Assembly (NCBI RefSeq): GCF_949628215.1
Contig: NC_134277.1
Location: forward strand, 110,129,463 to 110,193,462
Source: Phalacrocorax aristotelis
Taxonomy: Eukaryota; Chordata; Aves; Suliformes; Phalacrocoracidae
Length of the DNA stretch: 64,000 nucleotides
Reading direction: 5' to 3'
The notes under the pieces are model-generated. The model had not been told where the DNA came from. It ran no database searches and worked only from the letters and a program-made list of their open reading frames with translations. A program made the translations under genes and the position numbers. Positions 26,024-40,000 of the stretch are shown one piece after another (position 1 is the first letter of the stretch; the number at the start of each line of letters is the position of its first letter).

Positions 26024-29000
26024 TTAGGAAATATTTTGTTTTGTACTGCCATTCTTACTGTATTTTTATACTTTTTGGCAGCATTAAATATTTTTTTAAA
26101 CGGACAATATGCTGTTGTGTGCACATTATGTTAGGGAGAAACTGTTAAGAGCCTGTTCTGTGGAAGAAGAAATGTTTTGCCTTGAGGTTTCCCACTATCC
26201 TGTCTTAACTGGAAAACGGCAAAATGATCAGAATGTGCTTTATGCAAATATTTTCATTAATGCTAAGTATCATAGTTTGAGCTAGGAGGAACTCTTGCAT
26301 ATTTCTTTTTGTAATATACCACTGAGATTATTATTTTGTTAATCTGACCAGGTGGTTTGGTAATCGTTCGGATGTTTGCTATAAAATATGCACAAAATGG
26401 TCAGAGTCACTTTGTGAAGGGGAAACGTTGTGTTGTTGATGCTTTAGAGGGAGGAAAAGTGGGAAGCCTGACATCTTGCTACCGGCGGCCATACATAACG
26501 GGTGGTGAGGGCCAGGTGCAAAGCGCACAAAGTGAACGGTGTCTTCAATTAAATGGGTTTTGGATTGTGTCATCCCAGTGTCTTGTATGAATAATACGTT
26601 GCTTCACGTCTCCCCTCCCCTGCCAGCGTTCTCCCTGACGCGCTCTGAAGAGCTGGGTTGGACAGGGGAAAGCCGGAGTGCTGCTGAAAGGTCTCATGGA
26701 CTCGGCAGGCTTTCCAGCCCACTGTGCCATCTGTGCCAGAGCTGACCTAAATTCTGCACTCATCAAGGTTCTCTGGCAGTTTCAGATAAACCTTAACTCG
26801 CCAAAAAACTATGTTCAGCATGGCTGTCTAGTATGTGGTGGGGTTTTATATGTAATTTGTACTTTGCATGTTTTTTTAATGGTTTTTGGTATGAATCATA
26901 CAGTTGCTGAAAGTAAAGCGTGGCAGAGGGGGGAAATCAAGGCTGACTAAAGCTATTTTTGCAACCTGAAATCTTAACAGAACTTGGTTTTAAGGCTCAT
27001 TCACAAAAGCAGGTATGTCCAGCACTGTTTAACCTGAATGCAAAGCTGAATCAGGGGAGTACTTAATCCTATTACTTGAGCTAAATCTATGCTTGACACC
27101 ACCTTGAAATAGCCTAAATCACCAGGGTCTAAATTTGTCTAAATATTTTAACTTCTTTAGACGATTAGTGTGCTTTCTAGCCTCTGCTGGAGGAGCAAAC
27201 AACATCACAACCTGATCCCACTTTTGTTTTTAAGTTGATACAGCTGTGAGACCAGGAGTGTTCACAGTGAGATCAGGGTCTGGCCAAAACCACTGCACTA
27301 AACCCTGCTGGCGTTGGGCACAGGAACACAGCCTGTTCACACCGCTTGGTCCATCTTTGGGTATGGCCTTCAGCTGCTCCTGCTTTTTGCCTTCAGCTAT
27401 CATTTATGGTTTCATTGTTTTTGGCCTCTTTGAATTGTGAGTAAGCATGAGGCATGTGACTACTGGAAACATGCATGTGCCTCAGCATTTTACCTGCTTG
27501 TAACTAGCAACTGTGCTACTCATTTGTTTCATCCTGTGGGGTGGAGAGGGCTGAGTGTACATCAGCTCTCATCACACAGGGGACTCTTCAAATTAAACTG
27601 CTGAGTTCCTTGAGGTTTTTTCAATGACAACCCTCCACTAAGCTACTGGACTAAACTGGATGCCAGGCTACCTTGATGACCAGGCAAAGACGGAGTAGTT
27701 CCAAAAGCAGAGCTTCGGCAGGTTTTGTTGAGGGCTGCCCAGGGAGGGCTAATGTCCTGGCTCTCTGACCCAGGAACTTACGATGGATGGTCTTGCGTAG
27801 AAATAACAAAATGTGCGCAATCCTTGGCGCCAGCGCTCCCGTGGCACTCGCGGTACTGAGCACTCCCCTTTCTCTTTCTGGAGGTGTTACACCGCTGCGT
27901 CTCTTGAGGAGGAACTTGGCATCTGTGGCTCATCCAAGAAAATGGCATGAGGCAAATAACACCACCTCCATCGCTTTTGTCTGGTCTGTCTTTCCCTCAA
28001 TACTTAATTTGTCCTTTTGCTATATATACACCTCGTAGCAGCTTTTTAAAAGCTACAAGGGATCGGTAGTGCTTAACAACACTCAGTCCTGTCTCTTCTC
28101 CGCTCCCAGGTATGTCTTGCTGGTCACAAGTATAAAAGTATAAAGAGGTTATCATCCTTGGCAAGTCTTCCCAGTCAGTCATTCTAGTTAACATCTTTTA
28201 ACGTAGGTTCTAAGTTCAGAATCAACATAAGCGGGTCAGTGTGCAGGGCTGGAATTTAGGTAGCTAAATATACCTGCCCGTGGGTAGGGAATTAAGGGTG
28301 GTGGTGGAGAGGGGGAGGAGGAGAAAAGTGAAGCCTGAGGGTGAGTGGTCACCTGCCCAGCAGCGAGCCCACCTTCCACCTCACTCACACCAGGGGTTAA
28401 CTCTGGCCCTTGGGCAGAGTGTGGCAGAGCATGGCAGCGCCTGCCGCAGCAACAGGATCACAGCGACCTCGGGTTTCTGTGTGACAGATGGTTATAGACC
28501 AGGTAGTTTCTGCAAAGAAGCTTCTGTCACACAGGGCTCGGCCTGTGCCTCACAGCACCAGTGATGGGAATTAAGAGAAAAGCAAGTATGCTCATTTCTT
28601 TCTGCCTCATGGCAATCTGTGCCCTTGTCTCAGTTTTTAATATGGTTTGTTTTTCCAACTAGGTTTAGGCTTATCAGACCGCCTTGCGCTACACACAGCC
28701 TTTTGTCTGCATTGCCTGACTGCATCCACATTTTGACTCACCAGTTTATTCTGGCTACCGCTGGTAGTTCCTAAGAATGCGTTTTGGTTAATTCTCACTT
28801 TCCAACACTAGAATGGCGCCATCTCTGTGCATCCCATCCCTGTCTGTGACCTGCCCCACGGTCTGGTATGTCCTCTGCTGCTGCCCCCCTCCCAGTTGTT
28901 TGAACTCACCACTGTGCAAATGCCTTCCAGCTTCCCACGTTTGGAGCCGCACAGGCTTCCCTCCCCTCGTCCTCACCGGAGCATACCTCATACAGAACCC

Positions 29001-32000
29001 TTTTCCTGCCCTTTTCTGTTGGCAACACGCACTGCACTAGCAAGCGTACTTGAAGAGGAACCCAGGAGGAGTCGCCACCAGTTCTGAAAGCTCGTTACTG
29101 CTTCCCAACATTTTCTTGTACTTACCATTCTGCTCCATGTTAAAAGTTTTCGATTAGAAAATAAGCCATGTTGCTTTTCTTTTCTTGCTTACAGTGCTTG
29201 AAGAATGGCTTTGGTATATTTTTAGGTCTAAATCATGTTTCCATGTCACAACTTGCTCTATCCTTCCGGTTTTTTTAACTCCAAGACATTCCTTGCAATT
29301 GTGTTGTATTGCAAATGCCTCTGATTGCAGCAAAGATGGTGCCTGAAAGCAGCAGCCCAGCCTCTGCCGTGAGGGTGTTGGCTAAATGCACCATCAGATA
29401 GCAGGCACCAGAGTTTGGATCCTGATTTTTGTTTTTTTAAATGATGAGCACTACTCTGGAGAATCTTACCCTTTTTTGTGCCACAGGGCTTATTGTGAAA
29501 AATATTATGTTAAAAAGAAGTAGGTTGGGGCCAGTCTGGAATGGTCAAGGCTTCACCTTTGCTCTCAGTGAGTAACTTGTAACCCAAGACTTAGAGCAGT
29601 CTTCCCTGTGCTGCACCTGCCTGACTTGGGGAGACAGCTATAGAATCGTTTTTACAACTGTGAGTCTTGGATAAAACTAAGTCAAGGTCTTTTGCTGGTT
29701 AAAATCACCAGTCCAGCAAACAAAGGTAATGCTCCCATGTGTGCAGACTCGTAGCCGGAAGGCGCAGGAGTTGTAACAAACCCTTGTTCTGAGGGCCCAC
29801 GTGCTCCAGAGGGGGAGACGCTGCGTAACAGCGTAACCCAGAAATCTGACAAACACTCAGGAGATGAGAAGCCTGATGCCGTTTTGAGCATGGAGTTCAT
29901 CATCACGTCAGAGCACGTGAAAGATCACAGAAAAGCTCCAAGAGAGAAAATTCCTAACAACTTTACGCCTTTTAACTGCTTGCAAATATTAGATCTCATG
30001 CCCCGTACTTTTTGTTAATAGCTAAGAGACATGCTGGCAGTGGGAAGCTGCTCACTGTGGACATAAAGGTCAGCCAGTTCAGGGACTATGAGCAGAGAGT
30101 AAGACCCACAAATCTTACTATGGTTTTGTGCTTTCCGTTGCCTGCCCTTGTCACAAATGTATTACAAGATTTAGATTAAAAGGTTAAGAAGCTGTAAGAG
30201 AGTATCGTAAGGGAAAGGGGGCAGGAAAGCCACCCCAGCTACTGCTGCTTAACTACATGATGGCCTTTTGAGTTTAAGAGACATTAAAGTACTACTTTCT
30301 GTTTTCTTAGAGATCTTGCCTTCATGGTATAAATAGGAGCTTACCCGGTGCCTTCACGTATGATGTATTCTCTCAGTCAGCGCACAGTCAGACTGTCTTC
30401 AGATGGGTAACTACGGCAGGAACAGCAGGTGGGAGGGCAGCGTCTTCTCTGAAACCAGCATTTCACTCCCGATTCCTGTTAGCCTCCACCACCAGCTGTC
30501 AGCACGGTGTCTGGCCACCTGCCTGCCCTGCCTTTGAGCACACAAACCATAAGGGATTCCTGGCATATCTAGATTTAGAAACATTCGTAGAGCGTTGAAC
30601 TACGCGTTACATCGCTAGCCAGCTGATATATTTCCCCAAGATGTTCGTAATGTAAGTACCGGTTTAGCCAAAACGAGAATAAAATGACTGTGTCTAAGCT
30701 ACTTGAGACAGTATTTTCATGAGAAATTGCACCTTCATCTGTAATTGGTAAAAGAAGGGAAGAAAAAAAAAGAACAACTCCCATGCCTCAGAAGAATTCT
30801 GAAGGCTGCTTTGCTGTGGCCTGGTGGTCACACACTCCCTTGCTGTTGCTTCAGATTCTTTGTTTCTCCTTCTCTGGCATTTTATCACTGCTGCTTCTTC
30901 TTCCAAGCCCTGCTAGTTTTGATTGAAATTTGGTCTATGATGACAGCTGCTTTGGTTTTGATTAATACAGTTTTGCAGTTAAATACCTTCCCCAAGGAAG
31001 TCAGTGCAATCAGCCGTTACAGCTGTAATTACCCAAGTGCTGCGCAAATGTGGGAATCCTCCCTTGCTCATCCCGCAGAAGGACCTACGCTGAGGTAAGG
31101 CAGAGGTAGGTGTTCACCCGCTTCTTTCTGAAGAATAGTTTCCATCCCAGCAAAGCTTCAAGAAGGTACAGCTGATTTAAACAGCCGTCTCCATCACGGT
31201 GGTTTGCTGAGCGATTCCAACAGAACTCCAGAAGTTAAATATTCTGTCCCCTTTAAAAGCCACCATTCTGTGGAGCAGCTGTCAGTTCAAAGTAGTCTTC
31301 TGACCCACCTCCACCCACTCTTCTAAAATAACAGAGTTTATGTTCCAAGATTAGTATGTTTAAACTGCCAGGCCATTCTTTACTGACCTGTTTTCCAGCA
31401 AAGCCCCGGCGCAAACCAAACACGGTCATTAGACCATGCAGAGGCGTCAGCGCGTGGAAAGGAGAACTAAGTATCTCCTACGGCTTCATTTTAAGGTCAG
31501 CTTCTGATTTTACTAATTAATCAGTTACTGGTCTAAAGCCGAAACCAGGGCCATGATCAGCTTCAACTTCTGACTTCTCAGGAAGGCCAGATTCTCATCA
31601 AGGAAAATGAATACTTGGTTCCAGATTCAGCAGTGCATAAGAGCAAGCAAGTAGTGCTTGTGATTTACACAGGACTATGTGCTTCAATTTAAGAAGTTCT
31701 CTAAGCGTTTACTGCTTCAAGGCAAAAGTGTTCAACCAGCTTGGCAGATGCAGCTTTCCAAACTGACATACAGCCATAAATTACGCTCTCGCAGCAGTTA
31801 ACAAACCTCTCGGTGCTGACTACTGCCCAGTTACAGGTGATGTGCTGCATTCACAGAGAATCTGAGAATCCATCACAATGAGGAATGACACCAGAAAATA
31901 TTTAGGTCACTAGTCCTTCTCTAAAAATGCAAGATTTGAATAAACAGCATTTGCAAGCATGAAATATCACCATGATGAGATCTATATGAAGGCAGGCTGC

Positions 32001-33700
32001 CAATGGTTTAGCCTTCCACTTGCCTACAGAAACTCAAGCTTCTTGTAAAATGATGACAAGACTGCAAGCTGAAATAAACGTAGAAGCTCAGAATAACGTT
32101 GTGATCTTTTTAGTCATGTTGTTTGGTCCAATTTCTGGTTACAGCTTGCATACCAGCTGCATGCAAGTTGCTTTTTGTTAAGTTTCTTTTGATTCACAGT
32201 CACAGGCACAAGGGTCATTCCTGAACACTTTAAATCTACTCACAGCTCATTTTTTACACCATAAAACATGGCATCTTCATACAACGTGGCATCTTTGTGC
32301 ATTACTACTGTAAGGGCTTATTAATACAAGCAAAGGATTACTTTACATTTCTAGCATGGTATTTAGTGTTAAGAAGCATTGGTGTTAACACAATTCAAAC
32401 CTTTAAATAAAAAAACCCCAAACGCTGCAGATGTAATTAAGCAATCATGAAGCCTTTCCGGTTCTCCTAATGCCAGCAGCAGGCAGTTGGTGCTCACGTT
32501 GTTCTACACACATCTAGATTTGTGACTGACTCAAATACAATACTGAACTTGAGGCTGCCTCCATTTTAAGTCATTATTTGAAGGTATTTGGACATACAGT
32601 TATATGTTATATGTTATATATAAGCATTTGCTCCACATACCCATTCCCCAGGGTTCACTTTGGCCCTGCATCATCTGCTTCTGCAAAGCAGACTTAAGAC
32701 TGGGAAACACTTATATTTCTTATTTCTTTGTGGAAAAAGAACAGTAACTGGATATTCATTCAAATATTAGTCCCCTGTGACAGACACTCACTATGATTCC
32801 CACCTCACAAACTTTCAAAAACCCCAAAAGATGAACAATATTGCACCCTCTGGGCCACCAGTCATGTTCGCTGAATATTGAGACTGAACTGCTCTTCTTT
32901 ACCAACAGGCACAAGTTTTCAAGCAAAGCTGGCCACTGAACCTTATGCCTACACCTTTAGCAGATCTCTCCAGGACTGCTGCCCTTCCTTTCCTCATCAT
33001 TTGTACTTTTGGTGTGACATACCACAAAAAAAGAAAAAAATCTATTTAGCAGACTAAATATTTAAAAGCCTAGCCTGTAATTCTGTCATATCTATTCATT
33101 CATAAGCTGTAACTTAGAAATTCTGATTTAAGATTACTTTTCAATAAGCTGATGTGACCAGGCACTTCCAAAAGATGAAAAGTGAACATGTAGCTTGATA
33201 ATGCAACAAGTACCGTTACAAACATTAAACACATGAATTAATTATGCATCACACAACTACTGTCTCAGACTAAGCTTATAAAATACACAGATACCAGACT
33301 GCCTGCCATCAGAGTAATGCTTTAATTCCTTTATATTTCAGAACACTGTATTCATTCTCAAATCAGTCTAAGAAGCTTTAGTTTTAGCATCTCTGCAGTC
33401 CTTGGAAGCAGAATGGAAATTATACAACGGAAGTAGACCAGAAGCAACAGAGCAGGCTGCTCCACCGCTTGTGGTCTCCCCAGGCAGAACTAGTCACTTC
33501 TGAGCTTTGCTTTCATCACCAGGAAGGTTTTGAAAAGCAGCCCGGATCCACAGCTGACATGGAAGAGCAGGGTTTTATCTTCACAAGAAAACGTATGCCT
33601 GCACATCAATCTCAAGTCCTCAGTTACATTAAGAAGGTGTACTGTAAGCTTTTCCACAGCAATAACACCTAACCAAAGAAAAAGGTTTTTAAAAAAATAT
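26024..33700. other. Intergenic region between convergent PTPN2 and PSMG2 3' ends
   Basis: A 7.7-kb gap. The open frames are all below 120 codons, without recognisable motifs or consistent splice borders. No LTR, CR1 fragment or RNA gene was recognised. A short TATATGT-type repeat occurs near 32,600. Distal 3' UTR, enhancers or non-coding RNAs here cannot be excluded from sequence alone. Confidence 0.6.
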
Positions 33701-33706
33701 TTTATT
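33701..33706 (-). promoter_or_regulatory. PSMG2 candidate polyadenylation signal
   Basis: TTTATT on the plus strand is AATAAA on the PSMG2 strand, about 240 bases past the stop codon at 33,944-33,946. Confidence 0.6.
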
Positions 33707-33943
33707 AGCAAAAAATTCAACAAAGTTATTCAATAAACAACTGTACAAAACATATTTCTTTGGTCAAGTTGTGAAAGTTACCTTAATTTCTTTAGCTACC
33801 CACACAGGTGAAAGGAATTTTTCTTAAATAAAGTATTTATGTACACCACAAATTAAGCTGCTGTTGCTTGGCAATTACTGTGTAATCGCCTTCGAGGGAT
33901 GTTTGAGACTATACAGGTGACTTACAGAAGAATTCAAAACCGA

Positions 33944-34030
33944 TCAGAAGAGTGCAGGTGGAAGACCGTTGCCAAAAAGTAAGCGCCAAGAACTTGGTAT
34001 TTTCCATTGTGAAGAAGCATCTGTGGAGCT
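33944..34030 (-). CDS. PSMG2: PSMG2 exon 7 (last coding)
   Basis: 87 nt including the TGA stop, with acceptor TTGCAG on the minus strand. It encodes the conserved PAC2 C-terminus containing WKIPSSWRLLFG and ending PPALF. Confidence 0.96.
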   Translation of the reverse strand, partial: SSTDASSQWKIPSSWRLLFGNGLPPALF

Positions 34031-37000
34031 CTGCAACAAAAATGGAATAATTCCTAAGTTTTAAAGAACAACAACATAATTCTGTCTCTGGCACGTGGAT
34101 TAAAATAACGGGCAGCATTTCAAGTGTCAGTGTCATTATGATTGGTTGCTTGAGAGAAGAGTAGTGGGAGATCAAACTTGATCAAACCTTGAGGTTTACC
34201 CCATGCCTGTCAAACAAAGGGGCTTATGTTTCGTTTTTCAGGGGGGAAATTTCCCAGTGAGGTTTTTATCAAAATATATCTTTAATCTGCCATATCCTTG
34301 ATGACCAAGGACCAAAACAAACCCAACCCATACATTTCTAACATTTCTAAAATTCAGCTGAGTAACATTTTTAATGTTCTGCATTAGAAGAAAAATGAAA
34401 ATAACGGATATAAAATATGAAAACAAGAACTCTAGATCAAACTGCACTTACTTCGCTTTTAATTAGCTGGAGCCATTCATTAACATAGTTAACAAGAGCA
34501 AATGCGTCAGGGATGTTGTCCCCTTCCGAGCAGAATTTCAGAAGAACTGCCATTTGGATTCCTTTTGAACAGCTGCAACAAAAATGATCAGGCATTTATA
34601 TGTCTTTTCTAAATCCAGAACAATTATACTTATGTATTAAGAGCCACAACAATCTGCATATGGCTTGTTAAAAAACAAACAAACAAACAAACACGCAAAC
34701 CAAACAAAAAGTAAAAATGTCTGCATATGTTTTTTTTGTTGTTGTTGTTTTTGGTTTTTTTTAAAACCCTTCTCCACACTTGCTTGGTTGCATTGTCACA
34801 CTTTTTCTTAGTCTTGTATTTGTACTTTGCTTTGTGAGGCAGGAATCCTGGCTAGGTCATGACCTCTTTTACATACTTAGTCTGCATTTTTGTGCTGGTG
34901 GGACATTTATACAGATCCTTTGATACAATCACTTGTTATCTTTCTGTGTATTTCAAACAGCAGCTTTGCAGGCTGCATGTCACTACTCACAATATTCCCA
35001 TTTCTTCATTTACATATTAAGATTGTTGGGTTTTTTTCCTAAAGACCTAGGAGGTCTTTTCTTTCACATTTGTTTATTGTTCCCATACTGAAGTCAGTAC
35101 AAAGGTGAGCATGATATTAGTAACTCTCCTGCTGTTGGATGCAACAGTTTGGAGAGGTGTCAAAAACAATAGCTACAGAAATAAAAGTGAATTTTCCACC
35201 TGATACTTACAAAACAAACACCTTTCGCAGAGCTAACACAGTTTTACCATAATGAGCAAGTATTATTACCCAAAAGTGAAACTCAGACATGCTTTTGGCA
35301 TGACTTCTGATGCACACACCTTTTAACAAAACCCCCACATCTAACTGTTTGCTGGCCCTGAAATCTTAACTCTTTCCTAGTGCTCAGAATTTTTTATTTT
35401 TTTTTTTAACACTGATGATGGAACTATTTATCACAGGAAACAGTTTTAGTTTAAGTATCACAGGTACAGAAATTTTACTATTTACAAATTGCAATTTGCA
35501 TAAAATCAGATACCAGATTAATCACTATCTTAACTGTAAAGGCTTTATTGCTTTCCTTTAGCCCACTCATATTTTTATCATTTTTTAACTTTAAGATGCA
35601 GAATTCCCTGTGTTTTTTCCTCTTAATTATGGGCTTCATCTGGAATAAGTTCTATTCCCACAAAACCCTTTTCCATGAAAAAAGGGACTTTTCCTATAAC
35701 ATAGCGGTTTAAAAGATAATTTCACCCGTTTACTAAAAACAAGACTTCTGATACCTTTCTATGCTTATCTTTAGGCCACTCACCTCTCGGTAAACAATAG
35801 TTTTGTGATGCCACCTCCAGGAATATGTAGAACTTTTTCGGTATCATTTATTCCAGGGTAAGCTGCTACTTTTTCCATTTCTTTCCAGTTTAGCTCCTGC
35901 ATAAGGCCTCCCACTGCTTTCTCAAGATCAGGTGTAAGTAGGTAGCGTAGTGGGGTCCTAGGAACAAATCAAGAACACATTCAGTCTGACAATAAAAGAC
36001 ACTGTCGATGATGATATTTGTGACAGGAAGAAGCTGCAAGCCTTGAGGGCCTCACAACTGCAACCAAGAATTGCACTGATATTCCCTTCCTCTTCAAATC
36101 GAAGTTAAAAAGTAGCCTGTGGCTTCAAAACAGTACAAGCTACTCAACTTTCTGCCAAGAATAGAACTAAAGGTACCCTCTTTTTAAAAGCTCAAATAAC
36201 TGGCAAGTGTCAGATACATTAGCACATAAATAGGAGAACTGCTTACAGATGTTAAAATGATTTACAAAAAAAAAAGTGCTTTTTCTTCCTTCAGATAGGA
36301 AGTGATTAAGTTAAAGTTAGTTAAGGTAAACTTGGATTTCACTGTGATACAGTACTCTTAATAAGCTCACATTACAAATCTGCAGACTTCAGTCAAGTCT
36401 AAATATTTTCTGCATGCACTGCCCTTGCTCTTTACTGGCTCTGCTATGACAGAGTTAGCCTGTCGTGCTGTCGGGGACAGGGTGTTAAATCAACACAACT
36501 TAAGACTTGGACTGCTTCAAATAACAACCAGTCCCTCTCATTTCATCCCCCGTTAGCTGGCCATTCTGCAACTGTATGCCAATAACACTGGTAACTGTAT
36601 CTGAGACGTGCATGGACCTAAACCTCCTTTAAGGCCTTACACAATGATACAGCCTGAGGATAACAATTGGTCTTTTGCAAAAAGACTGACTTGTTTGTTT
36701 GATTTTGTTAACTCACCGATTACTATGTCCTCAATCAGTGAGTAATGCTTGTTTTTTAAAGGGGTAATATGTAATAAAAATACATAGAGTCTGAACCTTG
36801 CAGTTGCCAGCCAACAAATAAGAATCAATAACTTCCTATAAAAAAAGAATGACAACTTACTATATTAAAGAAAACCTTCAAAATGCAGAATAATGAAGAA
36901 GAGGTAAGAAACTAACCAATGTTCTAATTAACTTTAAAAATCCAACCTGTGACCTATATGTTAGCAGCTAATCCTTGACATTGCTTGCAGCCACAAGAAA

Positions 37001-40000
37001 TTAAGAAATTAAAACTGAGGCTCTGTTGCCTGACAGCGCAGGCCAAGTGCAATTTACTTACAGCTTATTATCTGCTCAGTACTTTCAGCAGTTTTAACCA
37101 ACAATGTTCAGAGACTAATCCTGTATAACAGAATACTTAATATACTATTAAAACATTTTGTGACCTAAGTACACAGCAAAGCAAGAGAACCCTGCCAAAA
37201 GTATTCAGAAGAGGGAAACATATCAGTTTGTCAAAAAGAACAGAAATATGAATTAGGTCTTTTAATGATGCAAACTTACCCAAGAAGTTGCTCATCATCG
37301 CGCTGGTATGCATGGCTGCTGGACAGGAGAACAACTCTGGCACATTTGCTGCTTTTCACCCAAGAAAGCAGTGTTTGACAGAACGGCCTGTACTTGTTCT
37401 TTATGCAAAGATTGAGGAAAAAAAAGAGTGAAAATACATTGCGTCCATAAAAAGAAGTCAAAAGCCAACAATACAAGGTGTTACATACAATGTTTATCAG
37501 TGATGTACATTTTTCTTCAGATCCATCTAGTCTTCAGCTTCAGATATATTTTTTCAATAGCAGAAGACTGCTCTGGCTGTTTACTTAAACAAAACTACAT
37601 CTATAGTGATAAAAATTGTCGTTAAGACCATGCTAACAACAGCAGTACCACCTCTTGTGTGTGCCATTAATATTAATGGAAAAAGCTTTAGAATAAGATG
37701 GGATGATAGGATCACAGAGTATTCTTCCACATTTTTAACTTCTCAAAACTGCAGCACAATTTTTTTTCTGGTGTGGTATTCAGCTTATTTTAAATTACAG
37801 TCATTGTCCAGTTAATGAGTAATTCTAAATTCTCCATTTTTTTAAAGAATGTATTCAGTTAAACTGAATATACAACACTAAGAAATAATTAAATTGGAGT
37901 GACGTCAAAAATTAAGCTATTACAATAAAAGACAAACACACAAAGACAGCAAGTGTAAAGAAAAAAAGAAATAGACAAAACCCAGATCATTTTGTGTTTT
38001 CAAGGCTATTAATAACTAAGGACGTATTTACTCTAAAATCTACCAATGTAGGTGGGTTATTCTGAGGCTGTGAAAAACAAAACAAAACCTCAACCATCAA
38101 AGAATGCAGAAGTCAGTGTTTGTTGGTTTTGTTTTTTTTTTTAAACAAAATATTTCAGAATGTGGCACAGTTGTTCTAGTTTTGCTTATATAGTCTTACA
38201 ATCTACCCAGGCCGCTTAAGCTATTTGCCAGTTGAACTATTCAAACTGGATAGTGAAGTAAGAACAATCGATTAACATACATACCTTTATAAAAGGTGAC
38301 CTGATCTGCAGAACTACAAGTTTCTTCGAAGGGAGTGAATACACTACAAGACATAATTAAGTTTTGTAAGAAGAAAGCAAGAAAGAGATCTGAGTTTAGA
38401 AGTATCCAGGTTTATCCAATGTACAAGCTGCAGGATAGTAAACCTTTCAGCTATCAATTCATACGGGAAAGCCTCACAATACCCACACCATTAAAAATAT
38501 GTGGTTTTGTGCATTGTCTTCATTGGACTTCATTTCACTTGTCATAAATTCAAAGGACTGAATGAAGAAGAATATAGGAGGATCTGCAATGATTCAGATA
38601 ATCTCTTTATGCAGCTTTGCAAAGATTGACAGATTATTCTAAGATTTCCATGAGGGGAAAAAACCCAGATGAAATGCAATGATCGATACAGGGAAAGAAA
38701 CTAAGAGTTTGAAGGGGGAACAGGGAGAAACATCAGATAAGGAAAAAGGCAAACGTAGGTGGAAAGAAAGAAGAGAGGCTAGATATCCTTCTACACCAGA
38801 AATCATCTTGCATTACAGCAGTTTACTGTAAGTATGTGTACATTTCACATTGCTTTGGATTAAAACTGCAGACAGTTTTGGCTGCACCATAGTATTGTTG
38901 AAATTCAACATTTGTTATTCGTTCCATATGTCAAACCGGTTATCCAAAACAACAAGAGCAACAGTTGCCTCTGTGAAGTGTAAATACATTCTTATCTGTA
39001 AGTTACCGAAGTTATTACTGACCTTGGTTTAAACATCGTTCACATAAGCAAAATGTAACAACAAAAAAAGTAAATGTAACATCCTTGCACCTTATGCAGC
39101 TTGCAAACATTCAATTTTTTGTTCAGCATTCAATACCCACCTTCAGCATTTATACTCAGCTCCGTTGAGTTTTCTTCTGCTGTTGCATAGGGATTATTTC
39201 CCACCATTGGCACCAAGCAATCAGTGTAGAAGTAACCAACTTTAGTCATGTCAAGCGTGGAAATCACCAGATCTGTTGCCAGTTGACCAACATTTCCCAC
39301 TGACACTGCTGGCTGAAGTAACAGAAGTCACTGAGTTAGTGTGTTTTATGGACAATACAATATGCTCTTCAAATAGCGAAAGTTTAATGTACTTCAATTA
39401 TGGTCAAACATGATATCTAAAAGTGGCTGCTCATCTTCTGACAAAGGTGACTATTTCTTAACAGATTACTAATGCAGACTTTGGTCCCTGTCCCACAAAA
39501 ACATCCTGTATACTTCTGTGAATAATCCTGTCTCATGGTAAACTTAAAGGCTTAGAAACTTGTCTCCTCCCTCTCATTTTTTGGATACAGAGTAGATAAA
39601 AGTCACTCAAACGAGTAACACCAAGATTGGCAGGCCTCAAGTGACACCTAATGGTAATGTTGATATTACATATTCAACCTATAAATCCCAGCTTGGCTCC
39701 TATACGAAAGTAGACTGTTTTTCATCTTTTAAGAATGAAAATGCTAAAGTTCATCTTTGATTCATTTCATAAGAATTGCCGTGGGTTATCACCAACTGGG
39801 GCAGATAGCAACATAATCTGATGGCACAGAAAGAGAAATTCAAGAGGTTTGCCTTCCAGTATCAGATCCTGCAGAAGGACACAACACTAAAATTTTTGGT
39901 TGTTTCCCTCTAATTTATAAGCAAGTCTGCATCTAGGAACTGCTGCTGCCACCAGTTGTGGAAACACCGAATTCGACGCTGGTAAGCCCGTGGTGAAAGA

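Noticed and set aside
30745-31098. 117-codon plus-strand frame in the intergenic region
   Set aside because: Begins with a Lys-rich run, overlaps open frames on the other strand, and has no recognisable domain.
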